Source of the DNA: Anaerolineae bacterium
GTDB taxonomy: Bacteria > Chloroflexota > Anaerolineae > B4-G1 > DUEL01
Assembly: GCA_029932895.1 (NCBI GenBank)
Contig: JAOZPF010000219.1
Location: 1-5,030 of the forward strand
Direction of reading: 5' to 3'
DNA: 5,030 nt
In this document: positions 1-5,030 of the stretch, in pieces
How positions within the stretch are numbered: the first letter of the stretch is position 1
How the letters are laid out: each line of letters begins with the position of its first letter
Notes under the pieces: generated by a model
The model's input: only the letters and a program-made list of their open reading frames with translations
Told to the model about the DNA's origin: nothing
Database searches by the model: none
Translations under genes and position numbers: made by a program

Positions 1-164
1 GCCCGACCACCGGCGGCGGAGGGGGGTATTCCCTGGGAGGAACATCGGGACAGCCTGACGCCGCGGTGTGGCAAGGCGGCGACTACATTCTGGTCGGTGG
101 TTTTTGGGGTGGGGCGGTGGTGACCTACCGCGTTTACCTGCCATTGGTGTTGCGGGATTTCTAG
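1..164 (+). CDS. C-terminal end of a probable secreted protein with YLPLVLR tail (5' truncated)
   Basis: An open frame enters from the left edge (first full codon at position 3) and stops at TAG 162-164, giving 53 visible residues; the start lies outside the window. The protein begins PTT followed by five glycines, then a YSLGGTSGQPDAA block (from base 27), a GGDYILVGGFWGGA block (75-116), and ends YRVYLPLVLRDF (126-161). The GGT.GQPDA...GG.Y.L.GGFWGGA module recurs in uncharacterised large secreted or repeat-rich bacterial proteins. A C-terminal [IV]YLPLVLR tail is, from memory, common on exported Chloroflexota proteins. No catalytic domain is visible, so the function is unknown. The residue pattern is too coherent to be a chance frame. 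It converges on livF and is not part of the transporter operon. A role of the tail in export or surface retention is only an inference. Confidence 0.75.
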   Translation, partial: PTTGGGGGYSLGGTSGQPDAAVWQGGDYILVGGFWGGAVVTYRVYLPLVLRDF

Positions 165-180
165 CTCAGCCCGCTGGAAC

Positions 181-223
181 GGCGAGGGCCTCCTGCCCGT
201 AGCGGCAGGAGGCCCCCATCGCC
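181..223. terminator. Strong hairpin between convergent genes, probable bidirectional terminator
   Basis: A perfect 12-bp stem (GGGCCTCCTGCC at 186-197, GGCAGGAGGCCC at 204-215) closes a 6-nt loop, CGTAGC. After a 3-nt bulge (216-218) the stem continues for 5 bp, GGCGA 181-185 with TCGCC 219-223. It sits 17 bases after the plus-strand stop and 17 bases beyond the livF stop, as expected for a shared terminator of two converging units. There is no T-tract on either side, so it is not a classical intrinsic terminator. It may act as a pause or 3'-end-protecting structure instead. Confidence 0.6.
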
Positions 224-237
224 CGGCGTCTGCCGGG
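222..237. other. Small 6-bp hairpin directly after livF stop
   Basis: CCCGGC (222-227) pairs with GCCGGG (232-237) around the loop GTCT. It starts two bases past the livF stop codon. It shares bases 222-223 with the extension of the larger neighbouring hairpin, so the two cannot both be fully formed. It could be part of the operon 3' end, or simply a chance GC-rich palindrome. Confidence 0.3.
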
Positions 238-239
238 TG

Positions 240-950
240 TCAGATTCCCAGATATGCCTTTTGCACGCTCTCGTCCCGCGCCACGTCGTGCGACAGCCCC
301 TCCAGCACGGTCCGGCCGTCCGCTAGGACGTAGGCATAATCACTGACAGCCAGGGCCATCTGGACGTTCTGCTCCACGAGCAGCATCGTCAGCCCCTCCT
401 CCTTCAGCCTTTGCAGTACGGCAAAGAGCTCCAGGACCAGGAAGGGAGCCAAGCCCAGCGAGAGCTCGTCGAACATCAGCACCTCTGGCTGTGCCATCAA
501 CCCGCGGGCCACAGCCAGCATCTGCCGCTCGCCGCCGGAAAGAGTGCCCGCTTTTTGCCCGGCCCGCTCTTTCAGACGGGGGAACATGGCGTACACTTTT
601 TCCAGGTTCCGTTGCAGGTGTGGTCGGGCGCGGCGCGTGTAGGCCCCCATCTCCAGGTTCTCGTAGACGCTCATGTCCGTAAAGAGCTGGCGACCCTCTG
701 GCACCAGCACCATGCCCTGGGCCGCCTTGGCGTGGGGAGCGACGCGCGTCACATCACGCCCGTCAAAGGTCACGTTCCCCTCCCAGGGCTTGACCAATCC
801 CATCACGGTGCGCAACAGCGTCGTCTTGCCCACGCCATTGGACCCGACGAGGGCGGTGAGCTTTCCCCGCTCCAGCTTTAACGAGGCTCCCCACAAAATC
901 TGGACCTCGCCATAGCCGGAGGAGAGGTTCTGGATTTCCAGTAACGCCAT
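240..950 (-). CDS. livF: LivF-type ABC transporter ATP-binding protein
   Basis: Cytoplasmic ATPase subunit of a branched-chain-amino-acid-type importer, 236 residues against 237 for E. coli LivF. Motifs in order: Walker A GSNGVGKTT (36-44); the LivF-typical VPEGRQLF after the Q-loop region (83-90); signature LSGGERQ (137-143); Walker B VLMFDE (157-162); D-loop SLGLAP (164-169); and VEQN (192-195), where LivF proteins carry glutamine in place of the switch histidine. It ends KAYLGI, like the AYLG ending of family members. Walker B is followed by Leu (DEL) rather than the usual Pro (DEP). ATG 950-948 was chosen because AGGAGA lies 7 bases upstream and the protein then opens MALLEIQNL as the family does. 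An in-frame GTG at 992 would add 14 unconserved residues and overlap livG. It is the last gene of the operon, 31 bases after livG, and should pair with LivG. Confidence 0.95.
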   Translation of the reverse strand: MALLEIQNLSSGYGEVQILWGASLKLERGKLTALVGSNGVGKTTLLRTVMGLVKPWEGNVTFDGRDVTRVAPHAKAAQGMVLVPEGRQLFTDMSVYENLEMGAYTRRARPHLQRNLEKVYAMFPRLKERAGQKAGTLSGGERQMLAVARGLMAQPEVLMFDELSLGLAPFLVLELFAVLQRLKEEGLTMLLVEQNVQMALAVSDYAYVLADGRTVLEGLSHDVARDESVQKAYLGI

Positions 951-957
951 AGATCGG

Positions 958-963
958 TCTCCT
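958..963 (-). promoter_or_regulatory. Ribosome binding site that sets the livF start
   Basis: The minus strand reads AGGAGA, then 7 bases, then ATG at 950. It lies in the 31-base gap after the livG stop. It supports the ATG over the upstream GTG at 992, so livF has its own initiation signal and is not stop-start coupled like livM and livG. Confidence 0.75.
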
Positions 964-981
964 GTGAACAGCAGTGGCGTG

Positions 982-1752
982 TTACTCCCCACTCATCAAC
1001 CTAGCGGCCAACTCCGGATCACCCAGGTAGGCCTCGATCACGGCGTGGTCGTTCGCTACCTCCTCCGGCGATCCCTCCGCGATCTGCTTCCCATAGTCCA
1101 ACACGATCACCCGGTCGGAGACGTTCATCAGAGCGTGCATCACGTGCTCAATGATGAGGATGGTCACCCCCTGCTCGCGGATGCGGCGCACCACGTGGAT
1201 CATTTCCTCGATCTCGGTGGGGTTGAGCCCTGCCAGCACCTCGTCCAGCAGCAGCAAGTGGGGGCGGGCCGCCAGGGCGCGGGCGAGTTCCAGCCGTTTC
1301 TTCTGCGCCACGTTGAGGCTGGCAGCCAGCGCCTCTCGCCGCTCGTCCAGCCCGATGAAGGATAGCACCTCGTCGGCGGCTTTTTGTGCCTGGCCCAGCG
1401 AGAGCTGCTCATGGCCGAAGCAGGCACCAGCCATCACGTTTTCCAGGACCGTCAGCTCGTTCAGCGGCTGCACGATTTGGTGCGTGCGGGCCAGCCCCAG
1501 CCGCGCCACGCGGTAGGGTCTCCAGCCGGTGATCTCTGTTCCCCGAAAGACCACCCGTCCCTCGGTCGGCGTATAGACCCCGTTGATGACGTTGAACAGC
1601 GTCGTTTTCCCCGCGCCGTTGGGGCCAATGATCCCCAGAATCTGCCCCTCTGGCACTTCAAAGGTGACCTGGGAGAGGGCTTGCAGGCCGCCAAACTGCT
1701 TGGAGAGGTTCTCGACGCGCAGGATGGTGCTGTTTTGAGCCTGTGCGGTCAT
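982..1752 (-). CDS. livG: LivG-type ABC transporter ATP-binding protein with variant signature motif
   Basis: Second ATPase subunit, 256 residues (E. coli LivG 255), acting on the cytoplasmic face with LivF. Motifs: Walker A GPNGAGKTT (43-51); GLARTHQIVQPL around Q-loop Gln92; Walker B LLLLDE (166-171) followed by VLAGLNP; switch histidine His203 in IIEHVM; C-terminal EAYLGDPELAARLMSGE. The ABC signature is unusual: where E. coli LivG has LAYGQ, this protein has LNVAQKKRLELAR (146-158), so the central glycine is Ala149. DEV replaces the usual DEP. Such drift occurs in some LivG-like subfamilies and need not mean loss of function, since Walker A, Walker B and the switch His are intact. The start ATG overlaps the livM stop (ATGA, 1752-1749), with GGAGG 8 bases upstream. 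The frame stays open far upstream inside livM, but only the part from MTAQ onward resembles the family. Confidence 0.94.
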   Translation of the reverse strand: MTAQAQNSTILRVENLSKQFGGLQALSQVTFEVPEGQILGIIGPNGAGKTTLFNVINGVYTPTEGRVVFRGTEITGWRPYRVARLGLARTHQIVQPLNELTVLENVMAGACFGHEQLSLGQAQKAADEVLSFIGLDERREALAASLNVAQKKRLELARALAARPHLLLLDEVLAGLNPTEIEEMIHVVRRIREQGVTILIIEHVMHALMNVSDRVIVLDYGKQIAEGSPEEVANDHAVIEAYLGDPELAARLMSGE

Positions 1753-2720
1753 TCCAATAACCTCCGCAAGCGCGCCGAACGGTTGCGCAGCCAGCCAACC
1801 GCTCCCGCTGGCACAAAGAGGATGATCGTCAGCAGCAGTATGCCGGACACCGTCAATTGGATGTTCTTGAAGAGAGGGCTGACCAGCAGGAAGCCGCGCA
1901 GCCGCTGGTAGACGGTGGCGCCGATCAGCGGACCCAGTACCGTGCCGTAGCCGCCCAGCATCACCATCACCAAAGTCTCGATGGACTGGTGGAGTCGGAA
2001 GGCGTCGCCCGGCTCGATGTTGCCGTTCTTGAAGAAGAACAGCACCCCCACTATCCCCGGAAATATCGCCGAGAGGACATAGGCCCAGGTCTTGGCGCTG
2101 GGAGTGACGACCCCCATCACCTCGGCGGCGTCTTCGTTCTCGCGGATAGCCATCAGGCCCAGGCCAAAGCGGGAGGACTTGACCAGGAAGCTGACGAGGG
2201 TGACGGCCAGGGCCAGGACGGCGAGAGAGGCGTAGGTGATCCACAGCGCCTCGTTAGCGCCGCCGTAGGACTGGTAGACCTGAAAGTGGAGCGTCATCCC
2301 CGTCGGTCCGCCAAGAAAGTCCAGGTTCTTGACCAGGGCGCGGGCGGCCTCGTTGACCCCGATGGTCGCCAGGGCAAAGTACGCGCCGCGCAGACGCAGG
2401 ATCGCTCGCCCCAGCAGAAAGGCGAGCAACCCCGAACAGAGCGCGCCCGCCAGTGCAGCGACGTAGAGAGGAGCGTGGTAAGTGCTGAGCAGGTAGAAGC
2501 CGGCATAGCCGCCCAGGCCAAAGAAAACGATGTGGCCAAAGCTCACATAGCCGGTATAGCCCAGCAGGATGTTCAGGCTGGAAGCCAGCACAACCGACAT
2601 CAGGACCGTGAAGGCCACCTCCCGCGCGTAGGCCTTGTTCGCGGCGAGGACAGGCCAGACCCCGATGGCGACCGTCAGCGCCAGCGCCAGCCACAATCCG
2701 GGGTTTCGCCAACGGTTCAT
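1749..2720 (-). CDS. livM: LivM-type branched-chain amino acid ABC transporter permease
   Basis: Integral membrane permease, 323 residues, that forms the translocation path with LivH (BPD_transp_2 family). Hallmarks: LNILLGYTGYVSFGH (49-63), the LivM consensus; RLRGAYFALATIG (109-121); GGPTGM (137-142); the cytoplasmic coupling loop AIRENEDAAEVMGV (191-204), which contacts the ATPases; MVMLGGYGTVLGPLIGA (252-268); and a final helix with FVPAGAVGWL. Roughly eight or more hydrophobic segments are visible, for example near 8-27, 36-55, 64-80, 85-108, 160-180, 211-230, 249-270 and 290-311. ATG 2720-2718 overlaps the livH stop as ATGA and has GGGGAG 6 bases upstream. A GTG at 2798 in the same frame would run a charged, Cys/Pro-containing leader through livH and is rejected. 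It is shorter than E. coli LivM, which has an N-terminal extension, and similar to most LivM homologues. The stop overlaps the livG start. Confidence 0.94.
   Translation of the reverse strand: MNRWRNPGLWLALALTVAIGVWPVLAANKAYAREVAFTVLMSVVLASSLNILLGYTGYVSFGHIVFFGLGGYAGFYLLSTYHAPLYVAALAGALCSGLLAFLLGRAILRLRGAYFALATIGVNEAARALVKNLDFLGGPTGMTLHFQVYQSYGGANEALWITYASLAVLALAVTLVSFLVKSSRFGLGLMAIRENEDAAEVMGVVTPSAKTWAYVLSAIFPGIVGVLFFFKNGNIEPGDAFRLHQSIETLVMVMLGGYGTVLGPLIGATVYQRLRGFLLVSPLFKNIQLTVSGILLLTIILFVPAGAVGWLRNRSARLRRLLE
1761..1765 (-). promoter_or_regulatory. Ribosome binding site for livG inside the end of livM
   Basis: The minus strand reads GGAGG 8 bases before the livG ATG, within the last codons of livM. 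Together with the ATGA overlap at 1752-1749 it indicates re-initiation or translational coupling from livM to livG. Confidence 0.65.
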
Positions 2721-3577
2721 GTCTTGCTCCCCAGCAGCCCCGAGGGCTTGATCAACAGGATGAGGACAAACAGCACAAACTCCAGGACGGGCACCCACGT
2801 GGTCTCCATGAATGCGGGGATGATGCTCTCCAACGCGCCCAGGATCAGGCCGCCGACCAGAGCGCCCAGCGGGTTCCCCAGCCCGCCCAGTACACAGATG
2901 ACAAAGCTCTTGAGCTCATAGGCCCCGCCAGCCAGGATGGTAAAGGGAAAGAAGGTGGCGATCAGCCCGCCGGCGATGGCGGCCAGCATCGTGCCCATGC
3001 CAAAGCTCAGCGCCAGTACCTGGGAGGAGGGGATGCCCATCAGCTCTGCTGCCCCTCTGTTGTTGGCCACAGCGCGGATGGATTTGCCCAACTGCGTGCG
3101 GTAGAGAAAGAGATAGAGAAGCGCCGCCACCAGTGCTGCCACCAGCGCCGCCACCACCCGCGTCCAGGTCAGGGTAGCTGGCCCGGCAGTGAACGTGCCC
3201 AGCGCAAAGTCCACATTGCGCGGCGAGGCGGTAAAGATCGCCGTCCCCAGGCCGAGGATGATCATGTTCACGGCGAATGTGGCCAGCAGAGTGGAGAGAT
3301 GGGGCGCGTCGATCACCCTGTGGACGGCGACGGCGTAGACGAGCACGCCGAGCCCCAGCCCCGCCAGAGCGACCAGGGGCAGAGCCAGGTAGGGGTTCAG
3401 CCCCAGGCCGGTGAAAGCGAGGTAGATGCCAAACATCCCCAGGGCGATGACCGAGCCGTGGGAAAGGTTGATCACGTCCATCACGCCCCAGATGAGGGAG
3501 AGCCCCATGGCCGCGATGCCATAGACAAACCCCAGAAGCAGGCCATCGGCCAGCGAGGCAACGATGAAATCAAGCAT
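2717..3577 (-). CDS. livH: LivH-type branched-chain amino acid ABC transporter permease
   Basis: First permease subunit, 286 residues, partner of LivM. Hallmarks: GLSLIWGVMDVINLSHG (25-41), the LivH N-terminal consensus; the cytoplasmic coupling loop SIRAVANNRGAAELMGI (166-182); KSFVICVLGGLGNPLGALVGG (223-243); and the terminal helix ending LLIKPSGLLGSKT. Hydrophobic segments lie near 3-31, 42-56, 62-85, 97-116, 138-159, 187-209, 224-252 and 262-280. ATG 3577 has AGGAGA 5 bases upstream and gives the normal family N terminus. It follows the binding-protein gene after 98 bases that hold a perfect hairpin, and overlaps livM by 4 bases. Helix 138-159 contains three tandem VAAL units. The substrate cannot be read from the permease. 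Confidence 0.95.
   Translation of the reverse strand: MLDFIVASLADGLLLGFVYGIAAMGLSLIWGVMDVINLSHGSVIALGMFGIYLAFTGLGLNPYLALPLVALAGLGLGVLVYAVAVHRVIDAPHLSTLLATFAVNMIILGLGTAIFTASPRNVDFALGTFTAGPATLTWTRVVAALVAALVAALLYLFLYRTQLGKSIRAVANNRGAAELMGIPSSQVLALSFGMGTMLAAIAGGLIATFFPFTILAGGAYELKSFVICVLGGLGNPLGALVGGLILGALESIIPAFMETTWVPVLEFVLFVLILLIKPSGLLGSKT
2727..2732 (-). promoter_or_regulatory. Ribosome binding site for livM inside the end of livH
   Basis: The minus strand reads GGGGAG 6 bases before the livM ATG at 2720. It lies within the final codons of livH and supports the ATGA start over the in-frame GTG at 2798. Confidence 0.6.
3119..3154 (-). repeat. Three tandem 12-bp units coding VAAL in livH
   Basis: On the minus strand GTGGCGGCGCTG, GTGGCAGCACTG and GTGGCGGCGCTT follow each other directly and encode VAAL three times (LivH residues 142-153) inside a predicted membrane helix. 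The units differ only at wobble positions. The repeat keeps the reading frame whatever its copy number. Confidence 0.7.
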
Positions 3578-3623
3578 ATCCGTCTCCTATGCGTGGGAGA
3601 AACGGGCCGCGCGCAGAGGTCGG

Positions 3624-3654
3624 ATCCCGCAGGCGCCTATGGCGCCTGCGGGAT
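3624..3654. promoter_or_regulatory. Perfect 14-bp intercistronic hairpin between binding protein and livH
   Basis: ATCCCGCAGGCGCC (3624-3637) and GGCGCCTGCGGGAT (3641-3654) are perfect reverse complements around a 3-nt loop. The hairpin lies 21 bases after the binding-protein stop and 46 bases before the livH start, leaving the livH ribosome site free. There is no T-run after it on the transcript strand, so full termination is unlikely. As in other binding-protein-dependent importers with a structured gap after the first gene, partial termination or protection of the upstream message from 3' decay would yield more binding protein than permease. It could instead be a dispersed REP-like palindrome. 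Confidence 0.65.
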
Positions 3655-3665
3655 GCGCGAGCCAA

Positions 3666-3686
3666 CACTGCCTCGTTACGGCAGTG
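3666..3686. other. 7-bp hairpin with the binding-protein stop codon in its loop
   Basis: CACTGCC (3666-3672) pairs with GGCAGTG (3680-3686) around a 7-nt loop, TCGTTAC, which holds the TAA stop (3678-3676) of the binding-protein gene. It lies 11 bases from the larger 14-bp hairpin, so the end of the first cistron is capped by two stem-loops in a row. A terminating ribosome would keep this one open. Confidence 0.45.
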
Positions 3687-4953
3687 GATAGAGGAGCTCG
3701 GCTGTCGCCCCACTGGGCGGCCAGACCACCTGCTTTACCAGGTTGCCGGCCGTGTCCCGCTGCCACTGCACATAGACCATATCGTGACCGATCTGCAGGC
3801 CGTGGGATTCCGCGCTGGTGTCGAACTGGATGTGGCCGTAGAAGGTGAGCATATTCATATTGTCCAGCGCCTGCTTGACCGCCGCCGTATCGGTGGAATC
3901 GGCGCTGCGGATAGCCTGTTCCAGGATCAAGCCGGCCGCGTAGCCGCCGGCGGAGTGGTAGGATGGTTCCTCATTGTAGGCAGCGACATAGGCGTCCACG
4001 AACTCGCTGCCCAGCGGGCCGAACCAATCCAACCCGGCCTCACTCGCCGCGTCGGGGGTAAAGGCGACCAGTGGCTCCCACTGGCTGGGGCCAACCACGC
4101 CCACCGCCGCGTCGCCCAGGTCGGCAAAGTCCGGCTCGGGCGGGGCGACCAGGATAGCCAGGAACTTGATCGGCAAGTCCTTCTCATAGAGCTGGCGGGC
4201 AAAAGTGCTCCCGTCCTGGAAGTGACCGCCGCCCAGGATGGCTTCCGCGTCGTTCTGCTCGATCTTGTTGATGAAAGGACCAAAGTCGGTGGTTTCGGCG
4301 TCGTATCCCTCAAAGAGCACCACGTCGTACCCCTGCGCCTCGGCATAGTCCCGCGCCGCTTCCACAACACTGGTGGCGAAGGTGGAATTCTCGTATACAA
4401 AGGCCACTCTGGTGACGCTGGGGTCCGCCTCGCGCAGCATATCGACCGCGCCGGTCAGGTAGCGGCTGGCGGGGGTGTAGGCCTGAAAGACCAGTGTGTA
4501 CCCCTGCTGGTAGGCCGAGTCGGATGCGGCCCCGGTGGTGATCATCACCTTGCCGTACTGCTCGGCGATCACCGCCGCTGCGGCGGTCAGGCCGCTGGAG
4601 TAGGGGCTGATCATAAAGTCCGCATCGTCCTCTGTCGCCAGCCGGGTGTAGAGCTCCTGCACGCGGTCCTTGTTGCTCTCGTCGTCGTAGGAGACGGTGG
4701 TGAACTGGATAATCGTGCCGTCGCTCAGCCGAATACCACCAGCAGCGTTCACCTGATTCATCCACAGCCGGAAACCGTTGACCTGGCGCGTCGAGGAGAC
4801 GTTGTACTTGCCGGTCTGGGAAGCGGTGAAGCCGACGACGACAGTGCGGACGGTTGGCTCTGGCGTGACCTCTACGGCGGGCTGGCAAGCTGTCAGCGCT
4901 AGCCCGGCCACTACCAGCAAACCGAGTACCGACATCCACTTCTTGGGTGACAT
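3676..4953 (-). CDS. ABC transporter substrate-binding lipoprotein (branched-chain amino acid type)
   Basis: Extracytoplasmic ligand-binding subunit, 425 residues, periplasmic-binding-protein type I (Peripla_BP_6/LivK-like). MSPKKW is followed by a hydrophobic helix and the lipobox LTAC (20-23), so Cys23 should be lipidated. A short Pro/Glu/Thr linker follows. Family marks: GFTASQTGKY (41-50), where LivK-type proteins carry a TG ligand-site motif; NQVNAAGGI (66-74); SYDDESN (88-94); SPYSSGLT (116-123); the second lobe beginning TRVAFVYENSTFA; FYGHIQFD (371-378); and the ending VVWPPSGATAELLYPLP (409-425). ATG 4953 is preceded by AAGGAGG at 5 bases and gives a textbook lipoprotein signal. First gene of the operon, in the position of livK. 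The ligand is not certain: this broad family also binds amides, urea, aromatic acids and other small amino acids. I therefore give no symbol. The fold and role are secure; the substrate is not. Confidence 0.93.
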   Translation of the reverse strand: MSPKKWMSVLGLLVVAGLALTACQPAVEVTPEPTVRTVVVGFTASQTGKYNVSSTRQVNGFRLWMNQVNAAGGIRLSDGTIIQFTTVSYDDESNKDRVQELYTRLATEDDADFMISPYSSGLTAAAAVIAEQYGKVMITTGAASDSAYQQGYTLVFQAYTPASRYLTGAVDMLREADPSVTRVAFVYENSTFATSVVEAARDYAEAQGYDVVLFEGYDAETTDFGPFINKIEQNDAEAILGGGHFQDGSTFARQLYEKDLPIKFLAILVAPPEPDFADLGDAAVGVVGPSQWEPLVAFTPDAASEAGLDWFGPLGSEFVDAYVAAYNEEPSYHSAGGYAAGLILEQAIRSADSTDTAAVKQALDNMNMLTFYGHIQFDTSAESHGLQIGHDMVYVQWQRDTAGNLVKQVVWPPSGATAELLYPLP

Positions 4954-4958
4954 GCTTT

Positions 4959-4965
4959 CCTCCTT
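4959..4965 (-). promoter_or_regulatory. Strong ribosome binding site of the binding-protein gene
   Basis: The minus strand reads AAGGAGG, then 5 bases, then ATG at 4953. It is the longest anti-16S match of the five genes, consistent with high synthesis of the binding protein. Confidence 0.75.
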
Positions 4966-4989
4966 TGCCTGTTCACTTTCAATCTGTCA

Positions 4990-5030
4990 GGGTGCATAAA
5001 ATATCCAATACAATGGAGAGAATTCCCCTC
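4990..5030 (-). promoter_or_regulatory. Putative operon promoter region (AT-rich leader)
   Basis: The 77 bases before the binding-protein gene are clearly richer in A/T than the coding DNA. The minus strand contains ATTGGATATTTTATG, whose TATTTT (5003-4998) is the best -10-like hexamer, about 45 bases before the start codon. No convincing -35 lies 16-18 bases upstream of it; GGAATT sits there. The call rests on position and composition and is weak. The region is cut by the window end, so an operator or a divergent gene could lie beyond it. Confidence 0.3.

Noticed and set aside
951..992. GTG start for livF at 992
   Set aside because: It would add 14 unconserved residues and overlap livG; the ATG at 950 has AGGAGA at correct spacing.
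1753..2244. Upstream extension of livG to a 420-residue protein
   Set aside because: The added 164 residues are the livM sequence read in another frame, Arg/Gly/Pro-rich and unlike any ATPase N terminus. ATG 1752 has a good ribosome site and gives the family length.
2721..2798. GTG start for livM at 2798
   Set aside because: The 26 extra residues lie wholly within livH and do not look like a membrane-protein leader; the ATGA overlap start has its own ribosome site.
1857..2921. A 354-codon plus-strand open frame across livM and livH
   Set aside because: It spans two well-supported opposite-strand genes, and its product is rich in Gln, Asp, His and Arg with no recognisable domain: a typical antisense artefact.
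3589..4902. A 437-codon plus-strand open frame covering most of the binding-protein gene
   Set aside because: It is the antisense shadow of a GC-rich gene with few stop-generating codons. Its translation has no family features, while the minus frame is a clear lipoprotein with conserved motifs.
4310..4939. A 209-codon minus-strand frame inside the binding-protein gene
   Set aside because: Same strand, different frame, Arg/Gly-rich translation and no motif; it is a frame shadow, and the true frame is unbroken, so there is no frameshift here.
1..5030. CRISPR array, tRNA or rRNA gene, insertion sequence or prophage element
   Set aside because: I looked on both strands and saw no regularly spaced repeats, no cloverleaf or rRNA-like segment, no transposase motif and no terminal inverted repeats; nearly all bases are explained by the operon.

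Overview
The window carries a complete five-gene ABC importer operon of the branched-chain amino acid (Liv/HAAT) type on the minus strand. It reads right to left as substrate-binding lipoprotein, LivH, LivM, LivG, LivF, the same order as livKHMGF in E. coli. At the left edge lies the 3' end of an unrelated plus-strand gene that converges on the operon. The DNA is GC-rich with high-GC third positions. The truncated left-hand protein ends in YLPLVLRDF after a GGT.GQPDA...GGFWGGA module. I associate both patterns with secreted proteins of Chloroflexota (Anaerolineae-like organisms), so that phylum is the best guess. This rests on motif memory, not on a search.

Layout: 1-164, C-terminal end of a probable secreted protein (+). 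165-239, convergent intergenic gap filled by one strong hairpin and a smaller one. 240-950 livF, 982-1752 livG, 1749-2720 livM, 2717-3577 livH (all -). 3578-3675, a gap with a perfect 14-bp hairpin plus a second hairpin around the stop codon of the upstream gene. 3676-4953, substrate-binding lipoprotein (-). 4954-5030, leader with a strong Shine-Dalgarno and an AT-rich patch that probably holds the operon promoter. No stretch over 300 bases lacks a gene.

How it works: the lipoprotein, tethered outside the membrane, would capture a small amino-acid-like ligand and dock on the LivH-LivM channel. The LivG-LivF ATPase pair would power import. livH/livM and livM/livG overlap by four bases (ATGA) and are probably translationally coupled. 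The binding protein is set apart from the rest by hairpins, the usual arrangement for making it in excess over the membrane complex.

This is largely an ordinary nutrient-uptake locus, and I see no sign of a new defence, mobile or RNA-guided system. The points most worth a second look are the non-canonical signature motif in LivG (LNVAQ), which with the LivF family's glutamine at the switch-histidine position predicts one degenerate ATP site; the intercistronic palindrome; and the C-terminal tail of the truncated plus-strand protein.
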